This document shows positions 56,014 through 64,000 of a stretch of DNA of 64,000 nt, in pieces (position 1 is the first letter of the stretch; each line of letters opens with the position of its first letter). Both the position numbers and the translations under genes were made by a program. The notes under the pieces were generated by a model, which was not told the DNA's origin, did no database searches, and worked only from the letters and a program-made list of their open reading frames with translations. The DNA is from Novosphingobium sp. UBA6272. GTDB taxonomy: Bacteria > Pseudomonadota > Alphaproteobacteria > Sphingomonadales > Sphingomonadaceae. The DNA lies in the NCBI RefSeq assembly GCF_002440635.1, contig NZ_DJUW01000016.1, positions 113,150 to 177,149 on the forward strand, written 5' to 3'.

Positions 56014-56456
56014 AAGGTGCCGCCAAGGCCCGCTCCGCCGCGCGGCTTGCCGCTGTCCAGGCGCTCTACCAGGTCGAGATGGAGGCAACCCCGCTCGCCC
56101 AGCTGCTCGATGAGTTCCATCGCCACCGGCTCGGCGCGGAGATCGAGGGCGACCAATATGCCCAGGCCGAGACCGCGTTCTTCGACGATGTGGTGCGAGG
56201 CGTCGGCGCCCGCCGCGACGAGATCGACGAGCTGCTCTCCGCCAAGCTCGCCGAAGGCTGGCGGATCGATCGGCTCGACAAGACCATGCTGCAGATCCTG
56301 CGCGCTGGCACCTGGGAACTGCTCGCCCGCGCCGACGTGCCCACTGGCAGCGCGATCAGCGAATACGTCGACGTCGCCCACGCCTTCTTCGAAGCGCGCG
56401 AGGCGAAGTTCGTCAACGGCGTGCTGGATGCGGTGGCCAAGGTGGCGCGGGCCTGA
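56010..56456 (+). CDS. nusB: Transcription antitermination protein NusB
   Basis: A 148-residue all-helical RNA-binding protein that acts with NusE on boxA of rRNA leaders. SAARLAAVQALYQVEMEATP and the C-terminal segment AISEYVDVAHAFFEAREAKF are conserved. It overlaps hisD by four bases, and its stop overlaps the apparent CTG start of thiL. Confidence 0.94.
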   Translation: MKGAAKARSAARLAAVQALYQVEMEATPLAQLLDEFHRHRLGAEIEGDQYAQAETAFFDDVVRGVGARRDEIDELLSAKLAEGWRIDRLDKTMLQILRAGTWELLARADVPTGSAISEYVDVAHAFFEAREAKFVNGVLDAVAKVARA

Positions 56457-57319
56457 GCGGCGAATCCGCCTTCCTTGGCGCTCTGCGGGCAATCGCCACG
56501 CATCCCGCCGCACGTGGCCTCGCTGACGATTGCGCGGTGCTGGATTTCGGCAACGAAACCCTTGTCCTGACTCACGATACGATGGTCGAAGGCGTCCACT
56601 TCCTTCCCGGACAAAGCGGGGAGGATCTGGCCTGGAAACTGGTGGCCAGCAATCTGTCGGACCTTGCCGCCAAGGGCGCGGAGCCTGTCGGTGTGCTGCT
56701 GTCCTACCAGCTGGGCAACGATGATGCCGACTTTGCCGCGGGGCTCGATCGCGCCCTAGCCCATTACGGCGTGGCACTGCTGGGTGGGGACACCGTCTCC
56801 GCCAACGGACCGCGCACCCTGGGGTTGACCGCAATCGGCCGGGCGACCTTCCGTCCGGTGCCGTCACGGAGCGGCGCCCAAGTCGGCGATGCAGTCTGGC
56901 TGACCGGTCCGGTCGGCGGGGCGATGCTGGGTCTTGAGGCGCTGCAATCGGGTCAAGGCGATTCCCGGCTCTATCGCCGCGGGCAGGCCCTGCTGGCTGA
57001 AGGCCAGGCGCTTGCGCCCATCGTCAGCGCGATGATGGATGTCTCGGACGGTCTGCTGCTCGATGCCCGGCGTATGGCCACCGCATCGGACGTCACTATA
57101 GCGCTGGAACGAATGGCCGTTCCGATCGCCACCCCGGAAGAGCGCCGCGACGCCGCGCTGCGCTGGGGCGAAGACTACCAGTTGCTGTTCACCGTCCCGG
57201 CAGACGCCGTGATTCCGGTCCCAGCGCACCCGATCGGAACGGTCACTTCTCGCGGTCCTGAGCCGCTGCTACTTGACGGCGCACCGCCGGCCGGCCAACT
57301 CGGCTACGAGCACGGCTGA
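56453..57319 (+). CDS. thiL: Thiamine-monophosphate kinase ThiL, apparent CTG start
   Basis: A protein of about 288 residues that makes thiamine diphosphate from thiamine monophosphate. The metal/ATP region GLADDCAVLDFGNETLVLTH, DTMVEGVHFLPG, NLSDLAAKGAEP and LLGGDTVS are present, and MMDVSDGLLLDA follows. The first in-frame GTG (56537) would remove the GLADD motif, so translation must begin upstream; the only candidate between the nusB stop and that motif is CTG at 56453, which overlaps the nusB TGA (CTGA). Start inferred; family secure. Confidence 0.9.
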   Translation: MSGESAFLGALRAIATHPAARGLADDCAVLDFGNETLVLTHDTMVEGVHFLPGQSGEDLAWKLVASNLSDLAAKGAEPVGVLLSYQLGNDDADFAAGLDRALAHYGVALLGGDTVSANGPRTLGLTAIGRATFRPVPSRSGAQVGDAVWLTGPVGGAMLGLEALQSGQGDSRLYRRGQALLAEGQALAPIVSAMMDVSDGLLLDARRMATASDVTIALERMAVPIATPEERRDAALRWGEDYQLLFTVPADAVIPVPAHPIGTVTSRGPEPLLLDGAPPAGQLGYEHG

Positions 57320-57345
57320 AATCCCCGGCAAAGCGCCATCCGGCG

Positions 57346-57373
57346 TTGCATTGCCGCGAATCCCCCCTATAGC
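57346..57373 (+). promoter_or_regulatory. Possible hppA promoter
   Basis: TTGCAT and TATAGC are separated by 16 bases, about 70 bases before the hppA start, in an otherwise featureless 120-base gap after thiL. The sequence is consistent with a housekeeping promoter, but it is only a pattern match. Confidence 0.35.
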
Positions 57374-57442
57374 TCTCGCCCGGCTGCCTCGCGGACTGGC
57401 GGGGCGGAAGTTTTGGGAACCAATAACAAGGGGGAGCTTCCC

Positions 57443-59533
57443 GTGAATCTAGTCACGATCTCCATTTTGCTGGGGCTGCTGGCCATTGTCTATGGCTTCG
57501 TCACCAGCCGCCAGGTGCTGAATTCACCGGCGGGCAATGAAAAGATGCAGGAAATCGCCGCCGCCATTCAGGAAGGCGCGCAAGCCTACCTGAAGCGCCA
57601 ATATACCTCCATCGCAGTGGTGGGCGTGATTGTGGCGGTGATCGTTGCCTGGGCACTGGGGCCGATTTCGGCTGCCGGCTTCCTGATCGGCGCGATCCTG
57701 TCGGGCGTTGCCGGCTTCATCGGGATGAACATCTCGGTCCGCGCCAACGTGCGCACGGCCGCAGCTGCGCAGACCAGTCTGCAGGCCGGCCTGACCATGG
57801 CATTCCGCGCCGGTGCGATCACCGGTCTCTTGGTGGCGGGCCTTGCCCTCCTCGCGATCGCGGTGTTCTTCTGGTATTTGACCGCGCAGATGGGTCTTTC
57901 CGTTGACAGCCGCAAGGTTGTGGACGGGCTGGTGGCTCTGGCCTTTGGCGCGTCGTTGATTTCGATCTTCGCGCGTCTGGGCGGCGGGATCTTCACCAAG
58001 GCTGCCGACGTCGGCGCTGACCTGGTCGGCAAGGTCGAAGCGGGCATCCCCGAAGACGATCCACGCAACCCGGCCGTGATTGCCGATAACGTGGGCGATA
58101 ACGTGGGTGACTGCGCCGGCATGGCTGCCGACCTGTTCGAAACCTATGTCGTTACCGTTGGCGCCACCATGGTGCTGACCGCGCTGCTGCTGAAGGGTGC
58201 GGGCGATCTGCTGCCCAACCTGATGGCGCTGCCGCTGCTGATCGGCGGCGTCTGCATCGTCACCTCGATCATCGGCACTTATGCCGTGCGTCTTGGCGGC
58301 GGCAAGAACGTGATGGGCGCCATGTACAAGGGCTTCCTGCTTACCGCCGTGCTTTCGGTGGGGGCGATCTGGTGGGCCATCGGCTATGCCCTGGGCGGCA
58401 TGGATGCGATGATCCCAGGCACCGAATTCAGCGGCATGGACCTGTTCTGGTGCTCGCTCTTGGGTCTGGTCATCACTGGCCTGATCATCTGGATCACCGA
58501 ATACTACACCGGCACCAACTATCGCCCGGTGAAGTCGATCGCCAAGGCTTCGGAGACGGGCCACGGCACCAACGTGATCCAGGGTCTGGCCATCAGCCTT
58601 GAATCGACCGCCCTGCCCACGATCGTGATCGTGGCCGGCATCATCATCGCGCACCAGCTGGCGGGCCTTATGGGCATTGCCTATGCGGCCACCGCGATGC
58701 TGGCTCTGGCCGGGATGGTGGTTGCGCTCGATGCCTATGGTCCGGTGACCGACAATGCCGGCGGCATCGCCGAAATGGCGGGCCTGGATGACAGCGTGCG
58801 TGAAAAGACCGACCTGCTCGACGCGGTTGGCAACACCACCAAGGCTGTCACCAAGGGCTATGCCATCGGTTCGGCCGGCCTCGCCGCGCTGGTGCTGTTC
58901 GCAGCTTACACCACCGACCTGCGGGAATTCTTCCCGAACCTGACGGTGAACTTCAGCCTTGAAAACCCCTATGTGATCGTTGGCCTGCTGCTCGGCGCGC
59001 TGCTCCCGTACCTGTTCGGTGCGATGGGCATGACCGCCGTGGGCCGTGCCGCCGGTGACGTGGTCAAGGACGTGCGCGAACAGTTCCGCGAAAACCCGGG
59101 CATCATGACCTATGAGGTCAAGCCGAACTATGCCCGCACCGTCGATCTGGTGACCAAGGCCGCGATCAAGGAAATGATCATCCCGTCGTTGCTGCCGGTG
59201 GCCGCTCCGCTGGTGGTCTATTTCGTGATCTCCGCCGTTGCCGGCCAGGAAAACGGCTTTGCCGCCCTGGGTGCCCTGCTTCTGGGCGTGATCGTCGGCG
59301 GCCTGTTCGTCGCGATCTCGATGACCTCGGGCGGCGGCGCCTGGGACAATGCCAAGAAGTACATCGAGGACGGCAACCACGGCGGTAAGGGCTCTGAAGC
59401 CCACAAGGCCGCGGTGACCGGCGACACGGTCGGCGATCCTTACAAGGATACCGCCGGTCCGGCCGTCAATCCGATGATCAAGATCACCAACATCGTGGCG
59501 TTGCTTTTGCTCGCGGCCCTCGCCGCACATTAG
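57443..59533 (+). CDS. hppA: K+-independent H+-translocating inorganic pyrophosphatase
   Basis: A 696-residue membrane pyrophosphatase with about sixteen helices, pumping protons at the expense of PPi. The substrate motifs [19 protein letters not shown] and [18 protein letters not shown] are intact. GNTTKA carries the lysine that marks K+-independent enzymes. The GTG start has an AAGGGGGAG ribosome site six bases upstream; a TTG ten codons earlier is less likely. A strong terminator follows. Confidence 0.95.
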   Translation: MNLVTISILLGLLAIVYGFVTSRQVLNSPAGNEKMQEIAAAIQEGAQAYLKRQYTSIAVVGVIVAVIVAWALGPISAAGFLIGAILSGVAGFIGMNISVRANVRTAAAAQTSLQAGLTMAFRAGAITGLLVAGLALLAIAVFFWYLTAQMGLSVDSRKVVDGLVALAFGASLISIFARLGGGIFTKAADVGADLVGKVEAGIPEDDPRNPAVIADNVGDNVGDCAGMAADLFETYVVTVGATMVLTALLLKGAGDLLPNLMALPLLIGGVCIVTSIIGTYAVRLGGGKNVMGAMYKGFLLTAVLSVGAIWWAIGYALGGMDAMIPGTEFSGMDLFWCSLLGLVITGLIIWITEYYTGTNYRPVKSIAKASETGHGTNVIQGLAISLESTALPTIVIVAGIIIAHQLAGLMGIAYAATAMLALAGMVVALDAYGPVTDNAGGIAEMAGLDDSVREKTDLLDAVGNTTKAVTKGYAIGSAGLAALVLFAAYTTDLREFFPNLTVNFSLENPYVIVGLLLGALLPYLFGAMGMTAVGRAAGDVVKDVREQFRENPGIMTYEVKPNYARTVDLVTKAAIKEMIIPSLLPVAAPLVVYFVISAVAGQENGFAALGALLLGVIVGGLFVAISMTSGGGAWDNAKKYIEDGNHGGKGSEAHKAAVTGDTVGDPYKDTAGPAVNPMIKITNIVALLLLAALAAH

Positions 59534-59560
59534 GCAACTCACCCAGTTGGGGAAAACAAG

Positions 59561-59591
59561 ACCCCGCCCGGAGCGATCCGGGCGGGGTTTT
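59561..59591 (+). terminator. Intrinsic terminator after hppA
   Basis: ACCCCGCCCGGA and TCCGGGCGGGGT form a perfect 12-base-pair stem with a GCGA loop, followed by TTTTC. Confidence 0.93.
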
Positions 59592-59660
59592 CGTTTGAAC
59601 GCAGTGTGCTAGTCTGTATGCATCACTGCCACTTGATCGGCATCAGGAAGGATCGATTGC

Positions 59661-61748
59661 GTGAAATTCTCCAAGCTTATCCCTTGCAGCGCGGTCGCTG
59701 CTGCACTTGCGATGGTTCTTGCCGCTCCGGCGATTGCACAGACAACGCCGGGCACTCCCATGCCCAACAAGGTTCCGCTGTCTGCCTTGGCCGAACTCCC
59801 CGCAATGCAGGACGTTTCGATTTCCCCTGATGGCACCAAGGCTGCCATAACCTTGGGTAGCGGCAACGATTTCGTTTATGCGATCATCGATCTGGTAAAG
59901 GGCGGCAAGCCCAAGGTCTATGCAACTGCGGCGACCTACAAGGAGGCAGGGCAGCGCTCGGTCCAATCCTATGGTTGGGCCACTGATCGCTATCTGCTGA
60001 TCACGCTGTCATCACGCGAAAACCTTTTCGGTCAACGTATCGATCTGCGCCGGTTGGCCGCATACGATGTTGAGACCGGCAAGACCATCCCGCTTGCCTG
60101 GCAAGATACGACTGGCGACGGAGCCAATGTTTTGTTTGTTGACCGCGAAAAGGCACGAATCCTGCTCGCCCGACAGGTTGACACCGGCGATACCGAAATG
60201 CGCTTCCGGTACCGGGTTGAATGGGTCGATATCGCAACCGGCAAGTCGCTCGACATCGTCCAGCAGCCAAACCCCGTTGTCGGCGGCTGGTTTGCCGACG
60301 CGAGCGGCGTGGTCCGGGTCGGACAATCATCCAATCGCGATACCGGTGAAGAAAAGATGTTGTATCGGTCGAAGGCGGGCGACCCGATCACGACCGTCCA
60401 GAAGGTCAAGGATACGAATTTCACTGGTGCTGGCATGCGCCCGGTGGCCTTCCTTGACGAACCGGACATGGGGATCGTTTCGAGCAACCACGAAGGCCGC
60501 GACGCACTTTACAAAGCCAACATGAAGACGATGACGATCGTCGAGAAGGTGTTCGAAGCCCCGGGTGGCTATGACGCCGGGGGAGCGATCGTTGATCGAT
60601 ATACCCGCAAGGTCATCGGGTACACTTACTTCAGTGACCGCCGCCATCAGGTCTTCACCGACCCGGCGCTGAAGGAGATCGGTGCATTTCTTGACGACGG
60701 GTTTGGCAAAGGAAATTGGCGGATAGCCTCCTATTCAAAGGGGCACACCAAGCTGATCATCGGTCTTTCGCGGCCCAACCAGATGGAGGCCTTCTATCTG
60801 TACGACACGGCATCGGGCCAGATGCAGCTGATCGGGCATGAAAATGCAACGATCAAGGACGGCTTGATGAACCCCGTATCGGCGATCCGTTACAAGGCCA
60901 GCGACGGATTGGAGATCGAGGCCGTGGTCACCATGCCGCGGCTGCGCGCCGGGCAAAAGAAGTTGCCGGTTGTAGTGCTTACACACGGCGGACCCTATGG
61001 GGTTCGTGACTATGCCGAATATGATCAATGGGCCCAGTCCATTGCCGAGCAAGGCTATGTCGTGGTTCAGCCAAATTATCGCGGCTCGGGCGGCTATGGG
61101 ACGGAGTTTGTCAAAGCTGGTCGCAAGGACGGTTTCGGCACCCGGATGCAGGACGACCTCAACGATGTCGTCGATCATTTGGGCGCACAGGGCATTGTCG
61201 ATCCTTCCCGGGCCTGCATGATGGGCTGGTCTTACGGCGGCTATGCTTCGGCCCGCGCCGCCCAGCGAGATGCCGCCCGTTGGCGGTGCACGATCGCAGG
61301 GGCTGGGGTTTATGACCTGCCGATGATGCGTGACTATGATCAGGGCTATCTGGGTTCGTTTGGCGCAAACTATCTGGCCAAGGGTGCAGCGTCACTGAAC
61401 GACGTCTCCCCCGCCCGCAATGCCGGGGGCAAATGGTCACCGATCCTTGTGGTTCACGGCGTTCGCGATCCTCGGGTTCCGATCGCTCAAGGCCGTGCCT
61501 TGGCGGGTGCTCTGCGAGCAGCGGGCAAAAAGGAAGGCGTCGAATTTGCCTATATCGAGCAGCCGAAAAATGGTCACTACAGCGTATTCTTCACCAAGGA
61601 AGAACGGATTGAGTGGCTGGGCAGCACGGCGGCCTGGCTGGACAAATTCAATCCGGCCTATGTCCAGTCCGACCCCGACTACGCAAAGCGGCCGCCCGCC
61701 GATCCGGACGTGACCGCGATGGCGCAGCGCCTTTTCACGGTCAAATAG
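59661..61748 (+). CDS. Secreted S9 family prolyl oligopeptidase-like peptidase
   Basis: A 695-residue exported peptidase. The signal peptide MKFSKLIPCSAVAAALAMVL continues to AAPAIAQ. A beta-propeller of about 380 residues precedes the alpha/beta-hydrolase domain with LPVVVLTHGGPYGVRD, nucleophile MGWSYGGYAS, the Asp in VHGVRDPRVP and the His in KNGHYSVF. GTG is the likely start. Probably an acylaminoacyl or dipeptidyl peptidase acting in the periplasm. Confidence 0.92.
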   Translation: MKFSKLIPCSAVAAALAMVLAAPAIAQTTPGTPMPNKVPLSALAELPAMQDVSISPDGTKAAITLGSGNDFVYAIIDLVKGGKPKVYATAATYKEAGQRSVQSYGWATDRYLLITLSSRENLFGQRIDLRRLAAYDVETGKTIPLAWQDTTGDGANVLFVDREKARILLARQVDTGDTEMRFRYRVEWVDIATGKSLDIVQQPNPVVGGWFADASGVVRVGQSSNRDTGEEKMLYRSKAGDPITTVQKVKDTNFTGAGMRPVAFLDEPDMGIVSSNHEGRDALYKANMKTMTIVEKVFEAPGGYDAGGAIVDRYTRKVIGYTYFSDRRHQVFTDPALKEIGAFLDDGFGKGNWRIASYSKGHTKLIIGLSRPNQMEAFYLYDTASGQMQLIGHENATIKDGLMNPVSAIRYKASDGLEIEAVVTMPRLRAGQKKLPVVVLTHGGPYGVRDYAEYDQWAQSIAEQGYVVVQPNYRGSGGYGTEFVKAGRKDGFGTRMQDDLNDVVDHLGAQGIVDPSRACMMGWSYGGYASARAAQRDAARWRCTIAGAGVYDLPMMRDYDQGYLGSFGANYLAKGAASLNDVSPARNAGGKWSPILVVHGVRDPRVPIAQGRALAGALRAAGKKEGVEFAYIEQPKNGHYSVFFTKEERIEWLGSTAAWLDKFNPAYVQSDPDYAKRPPADPDVTAMAQRLFTVK

Positions 61749-61781
61749 GGCCCGTTAGCCATTCCTTGGCACTTGATGGCT

Positions 61782-61826
61782 AAACCCCCTGTCCAGCCGA
61801 ATTTTCCGGCTGGCGCAGGGGGTTTT
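61782..61826 (+). terminator. Intrinsic terminator after the S9 peptidase gene
   Basis: AAACCCCCTG pairs with CAGGGGGTTT, and CCAGCCG with CGGCTGG within it, around AATTTTC. A short T-tract follows. The 3' arm lies only three bases before the TTG start of the next gene. Confidence 0.88.
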
Positions 61827-61828
61827 GC

Positions 61829-63001
61829 TTGGCAAGCGTGGCCAATCCTATTCACGGAGTTACCGCTTCCGGTTCGAAGGCCACAGCCTCGGCCGCGCTT
61901 GCGGTGCGGATAAGGGTCAGCCCTTGGTCAACGATCGATACACCTGAGGCGCGCCACGCCTGGGATGCGCTGGCACAGTGTGCGGCTGAACCCAACCCCT
62001 TCCACGAGAGCTGGTACCTGCTCCCGGCGCTGCGCGCGCTCGATCCGCAAGGCAGCGTTTCAATTCTGCGGGTCGAGGCCGACGGGGATCTGATCGGGCT
62101 GCTGCCTGTCCGGCACGAACGGAGCTACTATGGCCGCCCGATCCCGCAGCTGTGCGGCTGGATCCACGGCAACTGCTTCCTTGGTTGCCCGTTGGTCGCC
62201 ACCGGGCTCGAGAAGGCATTCTGGCGTGCCCTGCTGGACTGGGCGGACCGCGAGGGCGGAGCCTCGCTGTTCCTGCACTTGTCGACCCTGCCGCTTGAAG
62301 GCCCGCTCCATGCCGCGCTCAAGGACGTTCTGGCGGAACAGGACCGTCTGGCCGGATTGGTGTTTCGCGAAGAACGGGCACTCCTTGCATCCAGTCTCTC
62401 GCCGCAAGACTATTTCGTGGAAAGCCTCTCGGGCAAGAAGCGTAAGGAATTGCGCCGCCAGTTTGCGCGCTTGTCCGAACTGGGCGAAGTTCGGTTTGAA
62501 CGGAGCCGCAATGACACTGGCCTCACCAGTTGGATCGAGCAGTTTCTGGCTTTGGAGCATTCCGGCTGGAAGGGAACAGCCGGCTCCGCCCTCGCCTCGC
62601 ATCAAGCCACCATGCAGCTGTTCAAGGAGGCGCTGCATGGCGCTGCGCAAAACGGCAAACTTGAGCGGCTGACCCTGAATCTGGGTGGCGAGCCGATCGC
62701 GATGCTGGTCAATTTCCTTACCGCGCCGGGTGCCTACTCTTACAAGACCGCTTTTGACGAACGCTACTCGCGCTACTCCCCGGGTGTGCTTGTGCAACGC
62801 GAGAACCTGGACCTGCTCGCCGATCCCCAGATCGAATGGTGCGATAGCTGCGCGGCAGCCGACCATCCGATGATCGATCATATCTGGCGCGAGCGCCGTG
62901 CCGTTGGCCGGATCTCAATCGCAATCGGCGGAAAATTGCGCCGCGCAGTGTTTGGATTCCTACTGCGCATGGAATTGAAGCACAATCCAACGGGGCTCTA
63001 A
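61829..63001 (+). CDS. CelD/BcsL-like GNAT acetyltransferase
   Basis: A protein of up to 390 residues with the CelD-type acetyltransferase fold (PF13480-like): PFHESWYLLPALRALDPQ, KKRKELRRQFARLSELGEV, and LTLNLGGEPIAMLVNFLTA, YSYKTAFDERYSRYSPGVL. Members act in polysaccharide or peptidoglycan-precursor modification. The start is uncertain: TTG at 61829 or GTG at 61838 or 61904. The first directly abuts the upstream terminator. Confidence 0.82.
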   Translation: MASVANPIHGVTASGSKATASAALAVRIRVSPWSTIDTPEARHAWDALAQCAAEPNPFHESWYLLPALRALDPQGSVSILRVEADGDLIGLLPVRHERSYYGRPIPQLCGWIHGNCFLGCPLVATGLEKAFWRALLDWADREGGASLFLHLSTLPLEGPLHAALKDVLAEQDRLAGLVFREERALLASSLSPQDYFVESLSGKKRKELRRQFARLSELGEVRFERSRNDTGLTSWIEQFLALEHSGWKGTAGSALASHQATMQLFKEALHGAAQNGKLERLTLNLGGEPIAMLVNFLTAPGAYSYKTAFDERYSRYSPGVLVQRENLDLLADPQIEWCDSCAAADHPMIDHIWRERRAVGRISIAIGGKLRRAVFGFLLRMELKHNPTGL

Positions 63002-63019
63002 CCGACTAGCCAAAGCGCG

Positions 63020-63688
63020 CTAACCGCCGGCTCGCACCACGCCAAAACCGCGGACCCGGCCGTTCGATTGCTCTTCCTTGGTCAAGCCTCCGCGCGATGC
63101 TGCCGCCGAAGCAGATGCGATCTTGGGTATGCTGGCCGGCTTTTCGAAGGCCCGCGCCGAAGCAACATATTTGCCCGGCGCGCCACCATAGCCGAGCCGC
63201 ACACCATTGGCGGTCTGCAAAGGACCGTCCTTGGTTTTCCGAAACAGCGGCACGACATCGCGGCTGTTGCCAGCCAATACCTTGCCAAGAATGAAGCCGC
63301 CAACGAAGGGCATGAAAAAGCTTTGTCCGGCGTGGCTCTGCTGGATGCAGTTGCCCTGGCCCCATTCAGCTTCGCAGTCATAGCTATCGGCAAAGCGCGG
63401 CGCGGTCTGCGCGGCCACTTCCACCGCCTGCTTGCGGGCTGCAGCGCATTCTTCTTCGCTAAGACCTGAATTCGCCTTGCATTCAAACTGGTTTTCGAAT
63501 GCGAGCACTTCCTGCTTTGGTTCGCTGTCTTCCGGCGACGGAGCGGGCGCTTCAGTTCCGCAACCCGCCAGAAGCATTGCGGAGCCAAGCCCGGCCATGC
63601 GGGACAAGGCGACGCGGCCCGAGCGCTTGCTCCTGCGCTGCAAAGCTGACTGTTGTTTGCGTTCCGTATTCAAGGCCTTGTTCCCCAT
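63020..63688 (-). CDS. DUF1190 (YgiB-like) lipoprotein
   Basis: A 222-residue protein. After a basic N-terminus (about 30 residues), MAGLGSAMLLAGCG is a lipobox-containing signal. The Cys-rich part is CKANSGLSEEECAAARKQAV then SYDCEAEWGQGNCIQQ, followed by FFMPFVGGFILGKVL, matching YgiB/DUF1190. Function unknown. It is divergent from a YgiC-like gene, the usual E. coli operon partner. Confidence 0.85.
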   Translation of the reverse strand: MGNKALNTERKQQSALQRRSKRSGRVALSRMAGLGSAMLLAGCGTEAPAPSPEDSEPKQEVLAFENQFECKANSGLSEEECAAARKQAVEVAAQTAPRFADSYDCEAEWGQGNCIQQSHAGQSFFMPFVGGFILGKVLAGNSRDVVPLFRKTKDGPLQTANGVRLGYGGAPGKYVASARAFEKPASIPKIASASAAASRGGLTKEEQSNGRVRGFGVVRAGG

Positions 63689-63767
63689 CTCGATTAGGCA
63701 GCAGCATTGCCTTAGCCTGGCAGAATTACCATAGCGTTATTGCCCTGGCACGAGACAAGAGGCAGCC

Positions 63768-64000
63768 ATGCAACGGATTTCCATCGCCGAGCGGCCGAAT
63801 TGGCAGGCGACTGCCCGCGACAACGGCTTTACATTTCATCATGTCAACGGAGCCAGATACTGGGATGAGAGCGCCTATTGGCAAATCGGACTGGGCAAGC
63901 TTGAACGCGAGATCGAGGACCCAACGGTCGAACTCTACGCGATGTGCCTTGCTCTGGTCGATGAAGTGGTCCGTTCCGAACAACTGATGGATCGCATGGC
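63768..64000 (+). CDS. Glutathionylspermidine synthase family protein (YgiC-like), partial
   Basis: Only the first 77 residues are inside the window: MQRISIAERPNWQATARDNG, FTFHHVNGARYWDESAYWQI and LYAMCLALVDEVV. These match the N-terminus of YgiC/YjfC ATP-grasp proteins related to the synthetase part of glutathionylspermidine synthase. AAGAGG lies before the ATG. The gene continues beyond base 64000. Confidence 0.85.
   Translation, partial: MQRISIAERPNWQATARDNGFTFHHVNGARYWDESAYWQIGLGKLEREIEDPTVELYAMCLALVDEVVRSEQLMDRM

Noticed and set aside
57524..59542. A 672-codon open frame antisense to hppA, and similar long antisense frames elsewhere (5366-6964, 31298-32917)
   Set aside because: High GC makes stops rare in the antisense frames; the peptides are rich in His, Gln, Arg and Asp with no domain signature, while the sense frames encode well-known proteins.

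Overview
The window is a GC-rich, densely coded chromosomal segment of an alphaproteobacterium, most likely a sphingomonad (Sphingomonadales; Sphingomonadaceae or Erythrobacteraceae). The evidence is a CcrM-type GANTC methyltransferase, the pckA / chvI-chvG-hprK-rapZ-EIIA(Man)-HPr cluster with the short alphaproteobacterial HPr kinase, a three-gene pntAA-pntAB-pntB transhydrogenase, a BolA / J-protein / CobS neighbourhood, a short-form HisG, and intergenic inverted repeats of the TGAACTTGTTTCA and GCTCAGGCTGAGC kinds. I see no rRNA, tRNA, CRISPR array, transposase, integrase or prophage gene. No gene-free stretch exceeds about 300 bases.

Layout. 1-2.85 kb: transhydrogenase operon on the minus strand (small COX4-like protein, pntAA, a new 50-residue ORF, pntAB, pntB running off the left edge). 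3-9.6 kb: an atypical NtrC-like regulator, an SDR, and the coupled membrane pair DUF2339-DUF3999. 9.6-13 kb: folP, ccrM with a regulatory region rich in GANTC sites, rnhB. 12.9-18.7 kb: sugar dehydrogenase lipoprotein, GNAT, DUF1285, CoA Nudix hydrolase, CCA-adding enzyme, PhyH oxygenase, retropepsin-like protease. 18.7-22.5 kb: parC, 2Fe-2S ferredoxin, cysteine desulfurase. 22.6-28.5 kb: hydrolase, DUF937 proteins, DUF885 Tat lipoprotein, DUF3597, GH16 glucanase with a LacI-type operator, and an unknown protein. 28.5-35.6 kb: pckA divergent from the ChvGI two-component system and a regulatory PTS (HprK, RapZ, EIIA, HPr), then an rRNA methyltransferase. 35.7-41.8 kb: META lipoprotein, rmuC, def, recR, fmt-truA, MDR oxidoreductase. 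41.9-48.2 kb: cobS, then a TetR-led operon of VOC, DUF1428, GST and SRPBCC proteins on the opposite strand, then a J-domain protein. 48.2-52.8 kb: bolA, Nudix, pirin, SDR, alpha/beta hydrolase, LtrA. 52.8-57.3 kb: DUF2332, then hisG-hisD-nusB-thiL. 57.4-64 kb: hppA proton pyrophosphatase, S9 peptidase, CelD-like GNAT, and a divergent YgiB-like / YgiC-like pair cut by the right edge.

The content is mainly core metabolism and information processing. The accessory-looking parts are the TetR-VOC-GST operon, the GH16 gene and the DUF2339-DUF3999 pair. Short overlaps of stop and start codons are very common (ATGA, GTGA, TTGA, CTGA, TGATG), which implies strong translational coupling. Several genes appear to start with TTG, and two (thiL and a two-domain VOC gene) seem to need a non-canonical start codon.

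The most interesting observations are the ccrM upstream region (eight GANTC sites in 163 bases with a DnaA box and a CtrA-like site), an NtrC-family regulator that has lost both the GAFTGA sequence and its arginine fingers, the 50-residue membrane ORF fitted exactly between pntAA and pntAB, and the TetR-controlled glutathione/VOC operon lying between cobS and the J-protein gene.
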